The notes: generated by a model from the sequence alone, not told the origin. Counted from the first letter of the stretch, positions 16,479 through 26,211 are shown. The stretch is 64,000 nt of DNA from Kocuria rosea (GCF_006094695.1 NZ_CP035103.1:2976001-3040000), one strand, 5' to 3'. Made by a program: numbers and translations.

Positions 16479-17186
16479 TCAGTCGCCGGGCTCCTGATCG
16501 AGCTGCTGCTGGGCGACGTCGCGCACCCCGGCGACCCTCGACAGCTGCACGGCCGCCGTGCGCAGGTCCGTCTTGCCCTCGAGCCGCAGGAGCAGCTCCA
16601 CCTCGGTGCCCTCGGACCCCTCGACCGTCCGGCTCGAGACCACGGAGGCGCTCAGCTGCAGCTCGTCGACCACCGTCAGGACCTCCCGCAGCACGCCGTG
16701 CCCGTCCTCGTAGCGCAGCCGGAGTCCCTGCGGGGCCACCATCCCGGGCAGGCGGCGGGAGAGCGGGGTCAGCAGGATCGCGGAGACGAAGTGCAGGCCC
16801 GTGGCGACGACGGCGAGCGGCACGAGCCCGGCCCCGCAGGCCATCCCGATGGCCGCGGAGAGCCAGATGCTCGCAGCCGTCGTCAGGCCGTGCACCACGT
16901 CCCGGTTCGTGAAGATCACGCCCGCGCCCAGGAAGCCGATGCCCGTGATGATCTGGGCCGCCACGCGGGAGGGGTCGGGACCGGCGTCGATGCCGGGCAG
17001 GACACCGAAGCCGTAGGCGGACACGAGGGTGAACACCGCCGACCCGGTGCCGACCAGGGCGTGCGTGCGCAGTCCGGCGCTCTTGCGCCGCAGCCGCCGT
17101 TCGAGGCCCACCAGCGAGGTGAGCCCGAAGGCGATCAGCACGAGCGAGACCTGGACGGGGACCGCGTCCCACACGACGACGTCCAC
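16479..17186 (-). CDS. MgtC/SapB family membrane protein
   Basis: The 235-residue protein has about four to five N-terminal transmembrane helices with MgtC hallmarks (LTSLVGLERRLRRKSAGLRTHALVG, split over the first loop, and QIITGIGFLGAGVIF). Its soluble C-terminal domain of about 85 residues is ACT-like (LREVLTVVDELQLSASVVSS...VELLLRLEGK). MgtC proteins help survival at low magnesium and in macrophages by modulating membrane energetics; direct magnesium transport is not established. GTG start with a strong GGAGGAGGTG ribosome-binding site. It may be co-transcribed with the downstream RNase H fusion. Confidence 0.88.
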   Translation of the reverse strand: MDVVVWDAVPVQVSLVLIAFGLTSLVGLERRLRRKSAGLRTHALVGTGSAVFTLVSAYGFGVLPGIDAGPDPSRVAAQIITGIGFLGAGVIFTNRDVVHGLTTAASIWLSAAIGMACGAGLVPLAVVATGLHFVSAILLTPLSRRLPGMVAPQGLRLRYEDGHGVLREVLTVVDELQLSASVVSSRTVEGSEGTEVELLLRLEGKTDLRTAAVQLSRVAGVRDVAQQQLDQEPGD

Positions 17187-17263
17187 GGCACCTCCTCCGG
17201 CAGCTGGTGCTCACGATTGAACACCACTTCCGGCCCTGCGGCACCAGGTGCGGGACGACGACG

Positions 17264-17294
17264 GGCCGGGCACCTCCGCGAGGTGCCCGGCCCG
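17264..17294 (-). terminator. groEL terminator
   Basis: A perfect 14-bp inverted repeat (17264-17277 with 17281-17294) and a 3-base loop, 43 bases past the groEL stop. Confidence 0.85.
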
Positions 17295-17336
17295 TGCCGG
17301 ATGCGTGCTGGGCACGCTCGACGGGTCAGCCGTCGA

Positions 17337-19091
<1,755 letters not shown>

Positions 19092-19138
19092 TCACTCCTG
19101 TGCCGGTGGCTGCCCGGGTCGGGCCGGGGACCGAGCCA

Positions 19139-19165
19139 TTAGCAGTCCACACGACTGAGTGCTAA
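19139..19165 (-). promoter_or_regulatory. CIRCE element (HrcA operator), gene-proximal copy
   Basis: TTAGCAGTC, 9 bases, GAGTGCTAA. The right arm is identical to the CIRCE consensus and the left arm has one change (TTAGCACTC expected). It lies about 170 bases before groEL. Confidence 0.9.
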
Positions 19166-19173
19166 TCGCAATC

Positions 19174-19200
19174 TTGGCACTCGTCCCCGGAGAGTGCAAA
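19174..19200 (-). promoter_or_regulatory. CIRCE-like element, distal copy
   Basis: TTGGCACTC, 9 bases, GAGTGCAAA. One mismatch per arm against the CIRCE consensus, centred 35 bp from the first copy. Together they bracket the likely groEL promoter. Confidence 0.75.
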
Positions 19201-19218
19201 CCCCTGAGCCGATTCCGC

Positions 19219-19818
19219 TCAGCCCTGCCACTCCTCGCGCAGGACGCCGTAGACCATCCGGTCGTAGTACTCGCCGCCGACCCTGCGGGCCCGGCGGATC
19301 CTGGCCTCCTCGGTGAAGCCCAGCTTCACCGCCACGCGGCACATGCCCGCGTTGCCGCTCCACGTCTCCAGGTCGAGGCGGTGGGAGTCGGAGTGGGCGA
19401 AGAGGTAGTCGATCCACAGGCGCATCGCCTCGGTGCCGTAGCCGCCGCTCCAGTGCTCCGGGGAGTACACGGTGATGCCCAGGGAGCGCAGCGGCAGCAG
19501 GTGCGTGCCGTCACCGGGGTCCTCGGTGGGCTTCTCCGACCAGTACCAGGACACCTGCCCGATGAACCGGTCGTCGGCGGCGTCGGCGATCACCATCGTC
19601 TCGCGCGGGTCCGGCCAGTCCCCGGCCGTCACGTGCTCCCGGAGGGTGCCGAGCCAGCGCTGGGCGCCCTCGGCGGTGAAGTTCGGGTAGAACGGGCCGT
19701 CCGTGCGCTGCCACTCGTGCTCGCCGCCGCCGGCGGGCGGCATGATCCACGCCTCGTAGTCGACGAGGTCCTCCTCGGTCCAGTCGCGGACGCGGACGCG
19801 GATTCCTTCGATCTGCAC
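19219..19818 (-). CDS. GNAT-family N-acetyltransferase (RimJ/RimL-like)
   Basis: The 199-residue protein has the acetyl-CoA loop around SPEHWSGGYGTEAMRLWIDYLF (Gly-rich turn GGYGTEA, about 125), preceded by strand RSLGITVYS and followed by HRLDLETWSGNAGMCRVAVKLGFTEEA, the standard RimJ/RimL pattern. It would transfer acetyl groups to a protein N-terminus or a small amine in the cytosol; the substrate is not predictable. It begins 114 bases upstream of the 3' end of the neighbouring operon's terminator and is probably its own transcript. Its stop is only about 20 bases from the distal CIRCE element. Confidence 0.82.
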   Translation of the reverse strand: MQIEGIRVRVRDWTEEDLVDYEAWIMPPAGGGEHEWQRTDGPFYPNFTAEGAQRWLGTLREHVTAGDWPDPRETMVIADAADDRFIGQVSWYWSEKPTEDPGDGTHLLPLRSLGITVYSPEHWSGGYGTEAMRLWIDYLFAHSDSHRLDLETWSGNAGMCRVAVKLGFTEEARIRRARRVGGEYYDRMVYGVLREEWQG

Positions 19819-19893
19819 GGTGGTTCCTTCCGGTGGCGTCAGGGGTGGAAGACGTCGTGGTGGACGACGTCGTGGTGAACGGCGTCGGAGCGG

Positions 19894-19917
19894 TCGGGCT
19901 CCGGGACCGGAGCCCGA
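19894..19917 (-). terminator. Terminator of the SDR-DUF3263-VirR-like operon
   Basis: A perfect 10-bp inverted repeat (19894-19903 with 19908-19917) and loop GGAC, 28 bases past the stop at 19946. Upstream bases 19851-19880 contain a small repeat of GACGTCGTGGTG. Confidence 0.65.
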
Positions 19918-19945
19918 TGGGGGACGCCTCGAGGACCGGGCCGGC

Positions 19946-20164
19946 TCAGGACCCCGTGGACGTGGCGCCCGGCGCCGGGGCGGCCTCGCCCGGGGCGTTG
20001 AGGAACGAGAACACCCCGACGCCGAGGGTCAGCACCCCGGCCAGGACGATGGCGGTGAGCTCCCGGGCGCCCACGCGGACGGTCGGCCGGACACCGCGGT
20101 GGGCGCCCTGGCGGGGACCGTCCTCGGGAACGTCGTCGAACTCGTCGTGCGGGTACCGGGTCAT
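19946..20164 (-). CDS. Short VirR-like membrane protein lacking the LytR_C domain
   Basis: The 72-residue protein has a soluble N-terminus (MTRYPHDEFDDVPEDGPRQGAHR), one transmembrane helix (about 35-54, LTAIVLAGVLTLGVGVFSFL) and a short Ala/Pro tail. The N-terminal pattern and the position just after DUF3263 match the actinobacterial LytR_C proteins (Mycobacterium Rv0431/VirR follows Rv0430/DUF3263), but the roughly 90-residue LytR_C domain is missing and no remnant is visible in the 117 bases before the GNAT gene. It is either a natural short form or a decayed copy. The start codon overlaps the DUF3263 stop (ATGA), so translation is coupled. Confidence 0.65.
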   Translation of the reverse strand: MTRYPHDEFDDVPEDGPRQGAHRGVRPTVRVGARELTAIVLAGVLTLGVGVFSFLNAPGEAAPAPGATSTGS

Positions 20165-20523
20165 CCGTGGTCTCCTCGCTGCCGGCGCAGCCTGGCCACG
20201 AGCATCGGGTCGTGCTCGAGGGCGGCGCGGGTGTCGATCAGGACGTTGAGCCGCTGGTAGTAGTGGGTGGGCGAGAGGTTCAGGCGGCGGCGGATCTCCA
20301 TCTCCTTGGCCCCCTGGTACTTCCACTGCAGGTTCTCGAGCGAGAGGATCTCGCGGTCCACGGAGTCCAGGCCGGTCTCCTCCCCGGGGTCTTCCCCGTC
20401 GAGGGCGGCCTCCCCGTCCGGCACCGGCTCCGCGCCGAGGGCGGCGTCGTCGCCGGGCCGGGCGTCCGCGGGCACCGCGTCGTCGGGCACTGCGTCCGCG
20501 GGCACCGCGTCCTCGCCGGTCAC
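20161..20523 (-). CDS. DUF3263 family protein
   Basis: The 120-residue protein carries the DUF3263 core in its C-terminal half (DSVDREILSLENLQWKYQGAKE, then RRRLNLSPTHYYQRLNVLID and HDPMLVARLRRQR), a small helical, probably DNA-binding domain typical of actinobacteria. The first 55 residues are acidic and low-complexity with repeats of DAVPADAVPDDAVPADA, unlike shorter homologues. GTG start overlapping the SDR stop by 4 bases (GTGA), so the gene is coupled to SDR upstream and to the VirR-like gene downstream. Function is not established; the same neighbourhood near groEL2 exists in mycobacteria. Confidence 0.85.
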   Translation of the reverse strand: MTGEDAVPADAVPDDAVPADARPGDDAALGAEPVPDGEAALDGEDPGEETGLDSVDREILSLENLQWKYQGAKEMEIRRRLNLSPTHYYQRLNVLIDTRAALEHDPMLVARLRRQRGDHG

Positions 20524-21227
20524 CGCGACTCGGCCCGCGGCCGCAGGGAGAGGGTGGTCAGCTGCGCGTCCTCGCCCGCGTCCACGACGGCGCGCACCGC
20601 CGCGGCCACGGACTCCGGCCGGAGGTAGCGCTCCGGGACGTACTCGTGGCCCAGGCCCGCCTGGATGTCCCGCTGCATCTGCGTGTCGACCGGGCCGGGG
20701 TGCACCGAGCTGACCACGACGCCGTCGGCCTCGACCTCCTGGCGGAGCGAGTCGGCGAGCGCGCGCAGGGCGAACTTCGAGGCCGCGTAGACGGCGTCCC
20801 CGGCGCGGGCGTTGAGCCCCGAGCCGGAGTTGAGGAACACGACCTTCCCCCGGGCCGCTCGCAGGGCCGGCAGCAGGAGCCGGGTCAGCTCCGCGGGGAC
20901 CACCACGTTGAGCTCGAGCTGGGCCCGCCAGTCCGCCACGGAGGCGGCCTCCACCGTGGTGCGCCCGGCCACGGCCGCCGAGTGCACCAGGACGTCGACC
21001 CGGTCCAGGCCGGCCACCACGGACGGCAGGGCCGCGACGTCGGTCAGGTCGGCGGCGCGGACGGTGACGTGCGGGAGGCCGGAGAGCTCGGCCAGCCGGC
21101 CGGCGTCCCGGCCCAGGGCCAGGACGTCGTGGTCGCGGGCGAGGTCCACCACGCACGCGCGGCCGATGCCTCCGGTGGCCCCGGTGACGACGGCGAGGGG
21201 TCGGGTCTCGGTGGAGGAAGCGCTCAT
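20520..21227 (-). CDS. Short-chain dehydrogenase/reductase
   Basis: The 235-residue Rossmann enzyme has the cofactor motif TGATGGIG (about 15-22), NAA-equivalent HSAA (about 83), catalytic Ser in FLNSGSG, and the YAASK motif (about 145-149). The His/Arg pattern after the first strand (GRDAGRL) favours NADP. The substrate is unknown. It heads an operon with DUF3263 and the VirR-like gene through two 4-base overlaps. A TAGAGT box ends 6 bases before the ATG, so the transcript may be leaderless. It is divergent from the YihY gene. Confidence 0.87.
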   Translation of the reverse strand: MSASSTETRPLAVVTGATGGIGRACVVDLARDHDVLALGRDAGRLAELSGLPHVTVRAADLTDVAALPSVVAGLDRVDVLVHSAAVAGRTTVEAASVADWRAQLELNVVVPAELTRLLLPALRAARGKVVFLNSGSGLNARAGDAVYAASKFALRALADSLRQEVEADGVVVSSVHPGPVDTQMQRDIQAGLGHEYVPERYLRPESVAAAVRAVVDAGEDAQLTTLSLRPRAESR

Positions 21228-21233
21228 GCGCCC

Positions 21234-21239
21234 ACTCTA
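21234..21239 (-). promoter_or_regulatory. Candidate -10 element for the SDR operon
   Basis: TAGAGT on the minus strand, ending 6 bases before the ATG at 21227, with no Shine-Dalgarno between; consistent with a leaderless mRNA. Confidence 0.4.
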
Positions 21240-21335
21240 GCCAGTCCGCCGCCGGTCCCGCCCGCCCCGGACGGAACGGGCCGGGGCGGGCGGCCCCGGT
21301 ATCCTGGCCCGCAGCCGACCACGCGGAGGAGCCCC

Positions 21336-22433
21336 ATGGCAGCCGACCCCCACGCCGCGGGAGATCCCGCGGCGGACCCGGACAGCGCGGAGAAGCCCTC
21401 GTCGCCGGCGCAGATCACGAGACCCTCCTGGGGCTACATCCTGCGCCGGACCGTCCACGAGTTCCGCCGCGACGAGTGCACGGACTCGGCGGCGGTGATG
21501 ACGTTCTTCGCCGTGCTGTCCATCTTCCCGGGGCTGCTCACGGTGGTGTCGATGCTCGGCGTCGTCGGTCAGGCCGAGGCGACCACCAGGACCCTGCTGC
21601 GCCTGCTCGACGAGTTCGGGGTCCCGGAGGGGGCCGTGGCCGTGCTCGAGGGCCCGATCGGCGAGCTCACCGGCTTCCCGTCCGCGGGCCTGGCACTGGT
21701 CACCGGTCTGGTCGGCGCCCTGTGGACGGCCTCGGGCTACGTGCGGGCCTTCGGACGGTCCATGAACCGGATCTACGAGGTCGAGGAGGGCCGCCCCGTC
21801 TGGAAGCTCTACCCCCTGATGATCGCGGTGACGCTGTCCCTGGTGGTCCTGGTGGTGGGCATGATGCTGCTCCTGCTGCTCTCCGGGCCGGTCGCCGAGC
21901 GGCTCGGCGGGCTGATCGGCCTCGGCGAGGCGGCACTCCGGCTCTGGCAGGCCGCCCGGATCCCGGCCCTGCTGCTACTGCTCGTCTTCGTGATCGCCCT
22001 GCTCTACTACGCCACCCCGAACATCCGGCAGCCGAGGTTCCGGTGGCTCAGCATCGGCTCGGTGGTCGCCATCCTGGTCATGAGCGCTGCGACCACAGGG
22101 TTCAGCTTCTACGTGTCCAACGTCAACGACTACAACGCCACCTACGGTGCCATCGGCGGCGTGATCGTCCTGCTGCTGTGGATCTGGATCATGAACATCG
22201 TGCTGCTCGCGGGCGCCGAGCTCAACGCCGAGATCGAGCGCGGACGCCAGCTCCAGGCCGGGATCGAGGCCGAGGAGAACCTGCGGCTGCCGCCGCGGGA
22301 CCTCCGGGGCGTGCGGCGGATGCAAGCGAAGGAGCAGGAGCTCGTCGAGGAGGGCCGCGCGCTGCGCCGTCGGCACGCCGGTCCCGACCCCACGGAGCAC
22401 GCCCGCGCCGGGGACGGCACGGCACCGGCCTAG
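21336..22433 (+). CDS. YihY/BrkB family inner-membrane protein
   Basis: The 365-residue protein has about six transmembrane helices and the family signatures ECTDSAAVMTFFAVLSIFPGLLT (about 46-68), LWTASGYVRAFGRSMNRIYEVEEGRP and YYATPNIRQPRFRWLSIGSVVA. N- and C-terminal tails are charged and cytoplasmic. The family was once annotated as RNase BN but is a membrane protein of unclear function, possibly a transporter. The ATG at 21336 has GGAGGA 6 bases upstream. A TAGAGT box at its very end (22432-22437) probably belongs to the ung promoter. Confidence 0.9.
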   Translation: MAADPHAAGDPAADPDSAEKPSSPAQITRPSWGYILRRTVHEFRRDECTDSAAVMTFFAVLSIFPGLLTVVSMLGVVGQAEATTRTLLRLLDEFGVPEGAVAVLEGPIGELTGFPSAGLALVTGLVGALWTASGYVRAFGRSMNRIYEVEEGRPVWKLYPLMIAVTLSLVVLVVGMMLLLLLSGPVAERLGGLIGLGEAALRLWQAARIPALLLLLVFVIALLYYATPNIRQPRFRWLSIGSVVAILVMSAATTGFSFYVSNVNDYNATYGAIGGVIVLLLWIWIMNIVLLAGAELNAEIERGRQLQAGIEAEENLRLPPRDLRGVRRMQAKEQELVEEGRALRRRHAGPDPTEHARAGDGTAPA

Positions 22434-22496
22434 AGTGGTGCACGGCGCACCCGTTTTCGCACCCGCATCGACCCCGCACCCGCACCGAGGAGCACC

Positions 22497-23174
22497 GTGA
22501 GCGAGACCCAGCCCCTGGACAGGATCATGGCCCCCGACTGGGCGGAGGCCCTGGCCCCCGTGGAACCGCAGATCCGGCAGATGGGCCGGTTCCTGCGCGA
22601 GGAGCACGCCGACGGGCACCGCACGCTCCCGAAGGGCCCGGCGGTCCTGCGGGCGTTCCAGGAGCCGCTCGAGCAGGTCAGGGTGCTGGTCGTCGGGCAG
22701 GACCCCTACCCCACTCCCGGCCACGCCATGGGCCTGTCCTTCTCCGTGCAGCCCCACGTGCGTCCAGTACCCCGCTCCCTGCAGAACATCTACAAGGAGC
22801 TGCGGGACGACCTCGGCGTCGACCCGCCGGAGCACGGGGACCTCTCCGCGTGGTCCCGGCAGGGCGTGATGCTCCTGAACAGGGTCCTCACCGTGCGCGA
22901 GGGGGCCCCGGCCTCCCACCGGGGCAAGGGCTGGGAAGCGGTCACGGAGCGCGCCATCAAGGCCCTCGCCGGCCGCGGAACCCCGCTGGTGGCCATCCTG
23001 TGGGGCCGGGACGCGCGGAGCACTGCCGCGTGGCTGGACGGCTTCCCCACGGTCGAGTCCGCGCACCCGTCCCCGCTGTCCGCGTCCCGGGGCTTCTTCG
23101 GGTCCCGGCCGTTCTCCCGCACGAACCAGCTCCTCGAGCAGCAGGGCGCGGAGCCCGTCGACTGGCGGCTGTGA
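22497..23174 (+). CDS. ung: Uracil-DNA glycosylase, family 1
   Basis: The 225-residue enzyme removes uracil from DNA at the start of base-excision repair. The water-activating motif GQDPYP (Asp69) and the Leu-loop [14 protein letters not shown] (His190) are intact, as is the uracil-binding [14 protein letters not shown] start; the upstream bases GAGGAGCACC give a ribosome-binding site. The length agrees with other family-1 enzymes. The C-terminal [12 protein letters not shown] is the usual end. It is followed closely by the siderophore-interacting protein, which has its own -10-like box. Confidence 0.96.
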   Translation: MSETQPLDRIMAPDWAEALAPVEPQIRQMGRFLREEHADGHRTLPKGPAVLRAFQEPLEQVRVLVVGQDPYPTPGHAMGLSFSVQPHVRPVPRSLQNIYKELRDDLGVDPPEHGDLSAWSRQGVMLLNRVLTVREGAPASHRGKGWEAVTERAIKALAGRGTPLVAILWGRDARSTAAWLDGFPTVESAHPSPLSASRGFFGSRPFSRTNQLLEQQGAEPVDWRL

Positions 23175-23191
23175 CACCAGGAGGCCTCCGT

Positions 23192-23197
23192 TAGGGT
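23192..23197 (+). promoter_or_regulatory. Candidate -10 element for the siderophore-interacting gene
   Basis: TAGGGT ends 7 bases before the ATG at 23205, with no ribosome-binding site between; consistent with a leaderless mRNA. Confidence 0.4.
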
Positions 23198-23204
23198 GGG
23201 CGGC

Positions 23205-24140
23205 ATGACGACGACCCCCGGGGCCCGGCCCGCCAGACCCCGCAAGCCGCAGCTGAACCTGACGGTGCGCTCCCGCGAGCTGCTGTCCCCGTCGATGGTC
23301 CGGGTGGTCCTGGGCATCGACGAGCCCGAGCGCTACGCGGACATCGTCCCGCCCGAGAAGTACGTGAAGCTCGTCTTCCTCCGGCCCGGCACGGGCGAAG
23401 CCGGCACCGCGCTCCCCGGGACTTCGATCCCCGGCACGGACGCTCCTGACGCCGAGACCACAGGCTCGTCGCGGCCGGGGGCGGAGCCCGGCCGGAACCC
23501 CGACTACTGGGAGCTCAAGGAGACCCTGCCGGGCGACCGGCAGCCCGTCACCCGCCACCTCACCATCCGCCGGTACGTGCCGGAGCGGCACGAGCTGTGG
23601 ATGGACTTCGTGCTGCACGGCGACGACGGCTTCGCCGGCCCGTGGGCGGCCCGCGCCGAGCCCGGGGACCGCATCATCGCCCTCGGCCCCGGGGGCAGGT
23701 GGACGCCGGCCCCGGACGCCGCGTGGACCCTGATCGCCGCCGACGACGCCGCGATCCCCGCCGCCCTCGCCGTCCTGGAGACCCTCCCTGCCTCCGCGCA
23801 GGGAGAGGTGCTGCTGGAGGTGGACACGCCCTCCGACGTCCAGCCGGTGTCCGCCCCGGCCGGGATGGCGGTGCGCTGGGTGTTCCGGGCGGACATCGGT
23901 CCCGGAGAGGACGCTGCCCTGGTGCGGGCCGTGCGCGAGGCCGGGTGGCCCACCGACCCGGAAGGGGTCCAGGTCTTCGCCCACGGCGAGCGGGAGGTCA
24001 TGAAGGCCCTGCGTGAGGAGCTGTTCACGCGCCGTCGGCTGGAGCGGGACCAGGTCTCGCTGTCCGGCTACTGGGCGAGGGGCCGCACCGAGGACGTGTT
24101 CCAGGCGGAGAAGAAGCTGCCGGTCGGCCAGATCCTCTGA
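23205..24140 (+). CDS. Siderophore-interacting protein (ViuB-type ferric reductase)
   Basis: The 311-residue flavoprotein has an N-terminal FAD-binding barrel with the flavin motif RHLTIRRYVPERHELWMDFVLHGD (broken over about 117-140) and GPGGRW, followed by an SIP domain with IAADDAAIPAALAVLETLP and the C-terminal VSLSGYWARGRTEDVF. The family reduces ferric siderophores in the cytosol, releasing iron. An insert of about 35 residues (66-100, TGEAGTALPGTSIPGTDAPDAE...) splits the FAD domain and is probably a loop unique to this lineage. A GTG nine bases earlier is an alternative start. DtxR control is expected but only a partial box-like sequence (TTAGGGTGG) overlaps the promoter. Confidence 0.9.
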   Translation: MTTTPGARPARPRKPQLNLTVRSRELLSPSMVRVVLGIDEPERYADIVPPEKYVKLVFLRPGTGEAGTALPGTSIPGTDAPDAETTGSSRPGAEPGRNPDYWELKETLPGDRQPVTRHLTIRRYVPERHELWMDFVLHGDDGFAGPWAARAEPGDRIIALGPGGRWTPAPDAAWTLIAADDAAIPAALAVLETLPASAQGEVLLEVDTPSDVQPVSAPAGMAVRWVFRADIGPGEDAALVRAVREAGWPTDPEGVQVFAHGEREVMKALREELFTRRRLERDQVSLSGYWARGRTEDVFQAEKKLPVGQIL

Positions 24141-24302
24141 GCCGGACCCGCGAGCGGTGATCCTTCGGACTGCGCGGCGCTGAGCTGCTCGTCCCGAGAT
24201 CGGGCACCGGTTCTCGGACGCGCCCGGAAGCCGGGCCGTCCCTCCGCGTCTCACGGCCGCTCCTCCCCGCCCCAGGGCATGGCCCCGGCCCGGGCCACGG
24301 GC

Positions 24303-24338
24303 TCCGTCTCCGTCTCCGTCTCCGTCTCCGTCTCCGTC
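24303..24338 (+). repeat. Hexanucleotide tandem repeat (TCCGTC)6
   Basis: Six perfect copies of TCCGTC in the upstream region of the DUF222/HNH gene, ending 34 bases before its ATG and 2 bases before TATGGT, a possible -10. Such repeats change length by slippage, and a change here would alter promoter spacing. Confidence 0.9.
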
Positions 24339-24372
24339 CTTATGGTGTCGGATCCGGTGGGGATCATGAGAC

Positions 24373-26211
24373 ATGACCACTACCGCCGGCCGGCCGCGGA
24401 GCCCGGAGGAGGTCCTCGGGGAGGACACGGCCGTTGCCGACCGTGAGTACGCCGGTGCTGTGACGGAGCTGGTCGAGGACGCCCGGGCGGAGGCACGGGC
24501 TGCGGGCCGGCAGCTGCGGGTGATCCACCGGATGTGGCAGCTGCAGGAGCAGGCGCACGATCGGCGACGGGCGGCCCGGGCACGCTGGTCGAACGAGCGA
24601 GCCCGCAGTCGTGGGCAGCACGTCCCGGAACCGGAGAAGCGCACGGTGCTGGACGTGGCCGACGAGATCGGCCCGGCGCTGCGGCTGCCGGCGGGTACGG
24701 CGGTGCGCCGTGTGGAGAACGCGGTCCTGCTCGCCGAGAGCCTGCCCCGGGTCCTGCAGGCCCTCGAGTCCGGGGCGATCGCCCCGCGCCAGACCGAGGT
24801 GATCGTGGACCTGTGGCGGGACCTGGTGGGTGTGACCGGTCGGCCGCCCGAGCAGCGGCCGCTCGGCGAGGCCGTGTCCCGTGTCGTGGACGAGCTGCTG
24901 GAGAAGGCCCCGACGGCCACCGCGTCGCAGCTCCGGGCGCTGGCCCGGAGGTGGCGGGCCTGGCTGCTGGCCGGGTCCCAGGAGGACCGTCACCGGCTGG
25001 CCCGCCGGGGGCGCAGGGTGTGGATAGAACCCGAGGAGGACGGCATGGCGCGGCTGTGCGCGCTCCTGGACGCGGCCACCGCCCACGCGGTCCACGCCCG
25101 TCTCGCGTCCATCGCCGCCCGTGTGGATCCGCACAGCCCGTCGTCGGACTTGGCCGGGTCCGCGTGTGGCGGCCAGGGCGTCGCTGAGGGCCGGGGCCCG
25201 GACGACGACCGGAGCTGCTGGGAGGACGGGCCGCGCACGGCAGGGCAGCTGCGCGCGGACGTGCTCGCCGCACTGCTGCTGGACGGCGAGCCCGCCTGCA
25301 TGCCGGAGCACCTGCGCGGGATCCGCGGGCAGGTCACGGTCACCGTTCCCGTGCTTTCGCTGCTGGAGCACAGCGCACAGACTCCCGACCGCGGATCCCC
25401 CGGCCGGTCGCCCGACGGAGACGGGCTTCCCGGAGGATCACCCGACGGAGGCGCGCTCCCCGGCAGATCACCCGGCGGACACGCGGTCCCCGGTGAATCA
25501 TCCAACGGAGACGGGCTCCCCGGCCGATCATGCAGCGCCGGCGGAGCCACCGGCCGCGGCGGGCCTGCTGGGAGCCCGGGCTGCGCGGAGCTGGCCGGCT
25601 ACGGGCCGATCCCGGTGAGCGTGGCCGAGCGGATCGCCGCCGGCGCCGGGTCCTGGTCGAGGGTTCTGACACATCCGGTCACCGGCACCGTCCTGGACCA
25701 CGACCGCACCACGTACGCCGTGCCGGCCGATCTCAAGCGCCGGCTGCGAGCGAGGGACGGCACCTGCCGGTTCCCCGGATGCCGGCGCCGTGCCGAGCGC
25801 TGCGACCTCGACCACACCGTGGCCTGGGTCGAGGGCGGGCCGACCGCCGCGGACAACCTCGCCCATCTGTGCCGTCACCACCACGTCCTCAAGCACCGGG
25901 ACGGCCCGCTCGGGCGCTGGCGGGTCCGGCACCGCCGCCGGGAGTCCCCGGAGGGCGTCCTGGAATGGACCTCACCGGCAGGACGCGTCCACGTGACCTA
26001 CCCCCAGCAGCACCACCACCCCGTGCTCTCGCCGCTGCGGATCGCCGACGACCTGCCCGTCGACGGCGGCCCCCCGGCAGAGCAGGCACCGGACGAGCCG
26101 TCACCGGCTGCGGTCCTGTGGACACCCCGCAGGACCGTGCCCTCCGGCGCCCGGCCTCACCAGGTCCGCCCCCACGGGGTCCGGCAGGACGACGACCCGC
26201 CCCCGTTCTGA
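24373..26211 (+). CDS. DUF222/HNH endonuclease (13E12-repeat family)
   Basis: The 612-residue protein has a DUF222 domain (about 30-340, helical, PSP-like) and a C-terminal HNH domain at about 455-510. The HNH domain has two zinc-binding pairs (CRFPGC and CDLDH...LCRHHH) and the catalytic LDHTVAWVEGGPTAADNLAHLC, seen in pieces. A low-complexity insert (about 336-395) made of 10-residue repeats such as RSPDGDGLPG separates the two domains. These 13E12 proteins occur in many copies in actinobacteria and are often linked to mobile introns or repeats, but their role is unclear. No other mobile-element signs (terminal repeats, transposase) are visible. Confidence 0.9.
   Translation: MTTTAGRPRSPEEVLGEDTAVADREYAGAVTELVEDARAEARAAGRQLRVIHRMWQLQEQAHDRRRAARARWSNERARSRGQHVPEPEKRTVLDVADEIGPALRLPAGTAVRRVENAVLLAESLPRVLQALESGAIAPRQTEVIVDLWRDLVGVTGRPPEQRPLGEAVSRVVDELLEKAPTATASQLRALARRWRAWLLAGSQEDRHRLARRGRRVWIEPEEDGMARLCALLDAATAHAVHARLASIAARVDPHSPSSDLAGSACGGQGVAEGRGPDDDRSCWEDGPRTAGQLRADVLAALLLDGEPACMPEHLRGIRGQVTVTVPVLSLLEHSAQTPDRGSPGRSPDGDGLPGGSPDGGALPGRSPGGHAVPGESSNGDGLPGRSCSAGGATGRGGPAGSPGCAELAGYGPIPVSVAERIAAGAGSWSRVLTHPVTGTVLDHDRTTYAVPADLKRRLRARDGTCRFPGCRRRAERCDLDHTVAWVEGGPTAADNLAHLCRHHHVLKHRDGPLGRWRVRHRRRESPEGVLEWTSPAGRVHVTYPQQHHHPVLSPLRIADDLPVDGGPPAEQAPDEPSPAAVLWTPRRTVPSGARPHQVRPHGVRQDDDPPPF
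25408..25527 (+). repeat. Four 30-bp tandem repeats inside the DUF222/HNH gene
   Basis: Units at 25408, 25438, 25468 and 25498, each starting TC(G/A)(C/T)CC and encoding variants of RSPDGDGLPG. They keep the reading frame (30 bp is divisible by 3), so repeat loss or gain changes only linker length. Confidence 0.9.

Noticed and set aside
23191..23199. Possible DtxR box (TTAGGGTGG) before the siderophore-interacting gene
   Set aside because: Only one half-site is present and its partner half is missing. The same bases are better explained as the -10 element TAGGGT.
24280..24297. Inverted repeat TGGCCC-N6-GGGCCA after the siderophore-interacting gene
   Set aside because: A 6-bp GC stem is expected often by chance here and it lies 140 bases past the stop. 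It is left uncalled.
25408..25527. 30-bp repeats as a CRISPR array
   Set aside because: The units are head-to-tail without spacers and lie inside an intact coding frame.
24373..26211. DUF222/HNH gene as part of a mobile element
   Set aside because: No transposase, integrase, terminal inverted repeats or target duplication was seen around it. The family is common on actinobacterial chromosomes.
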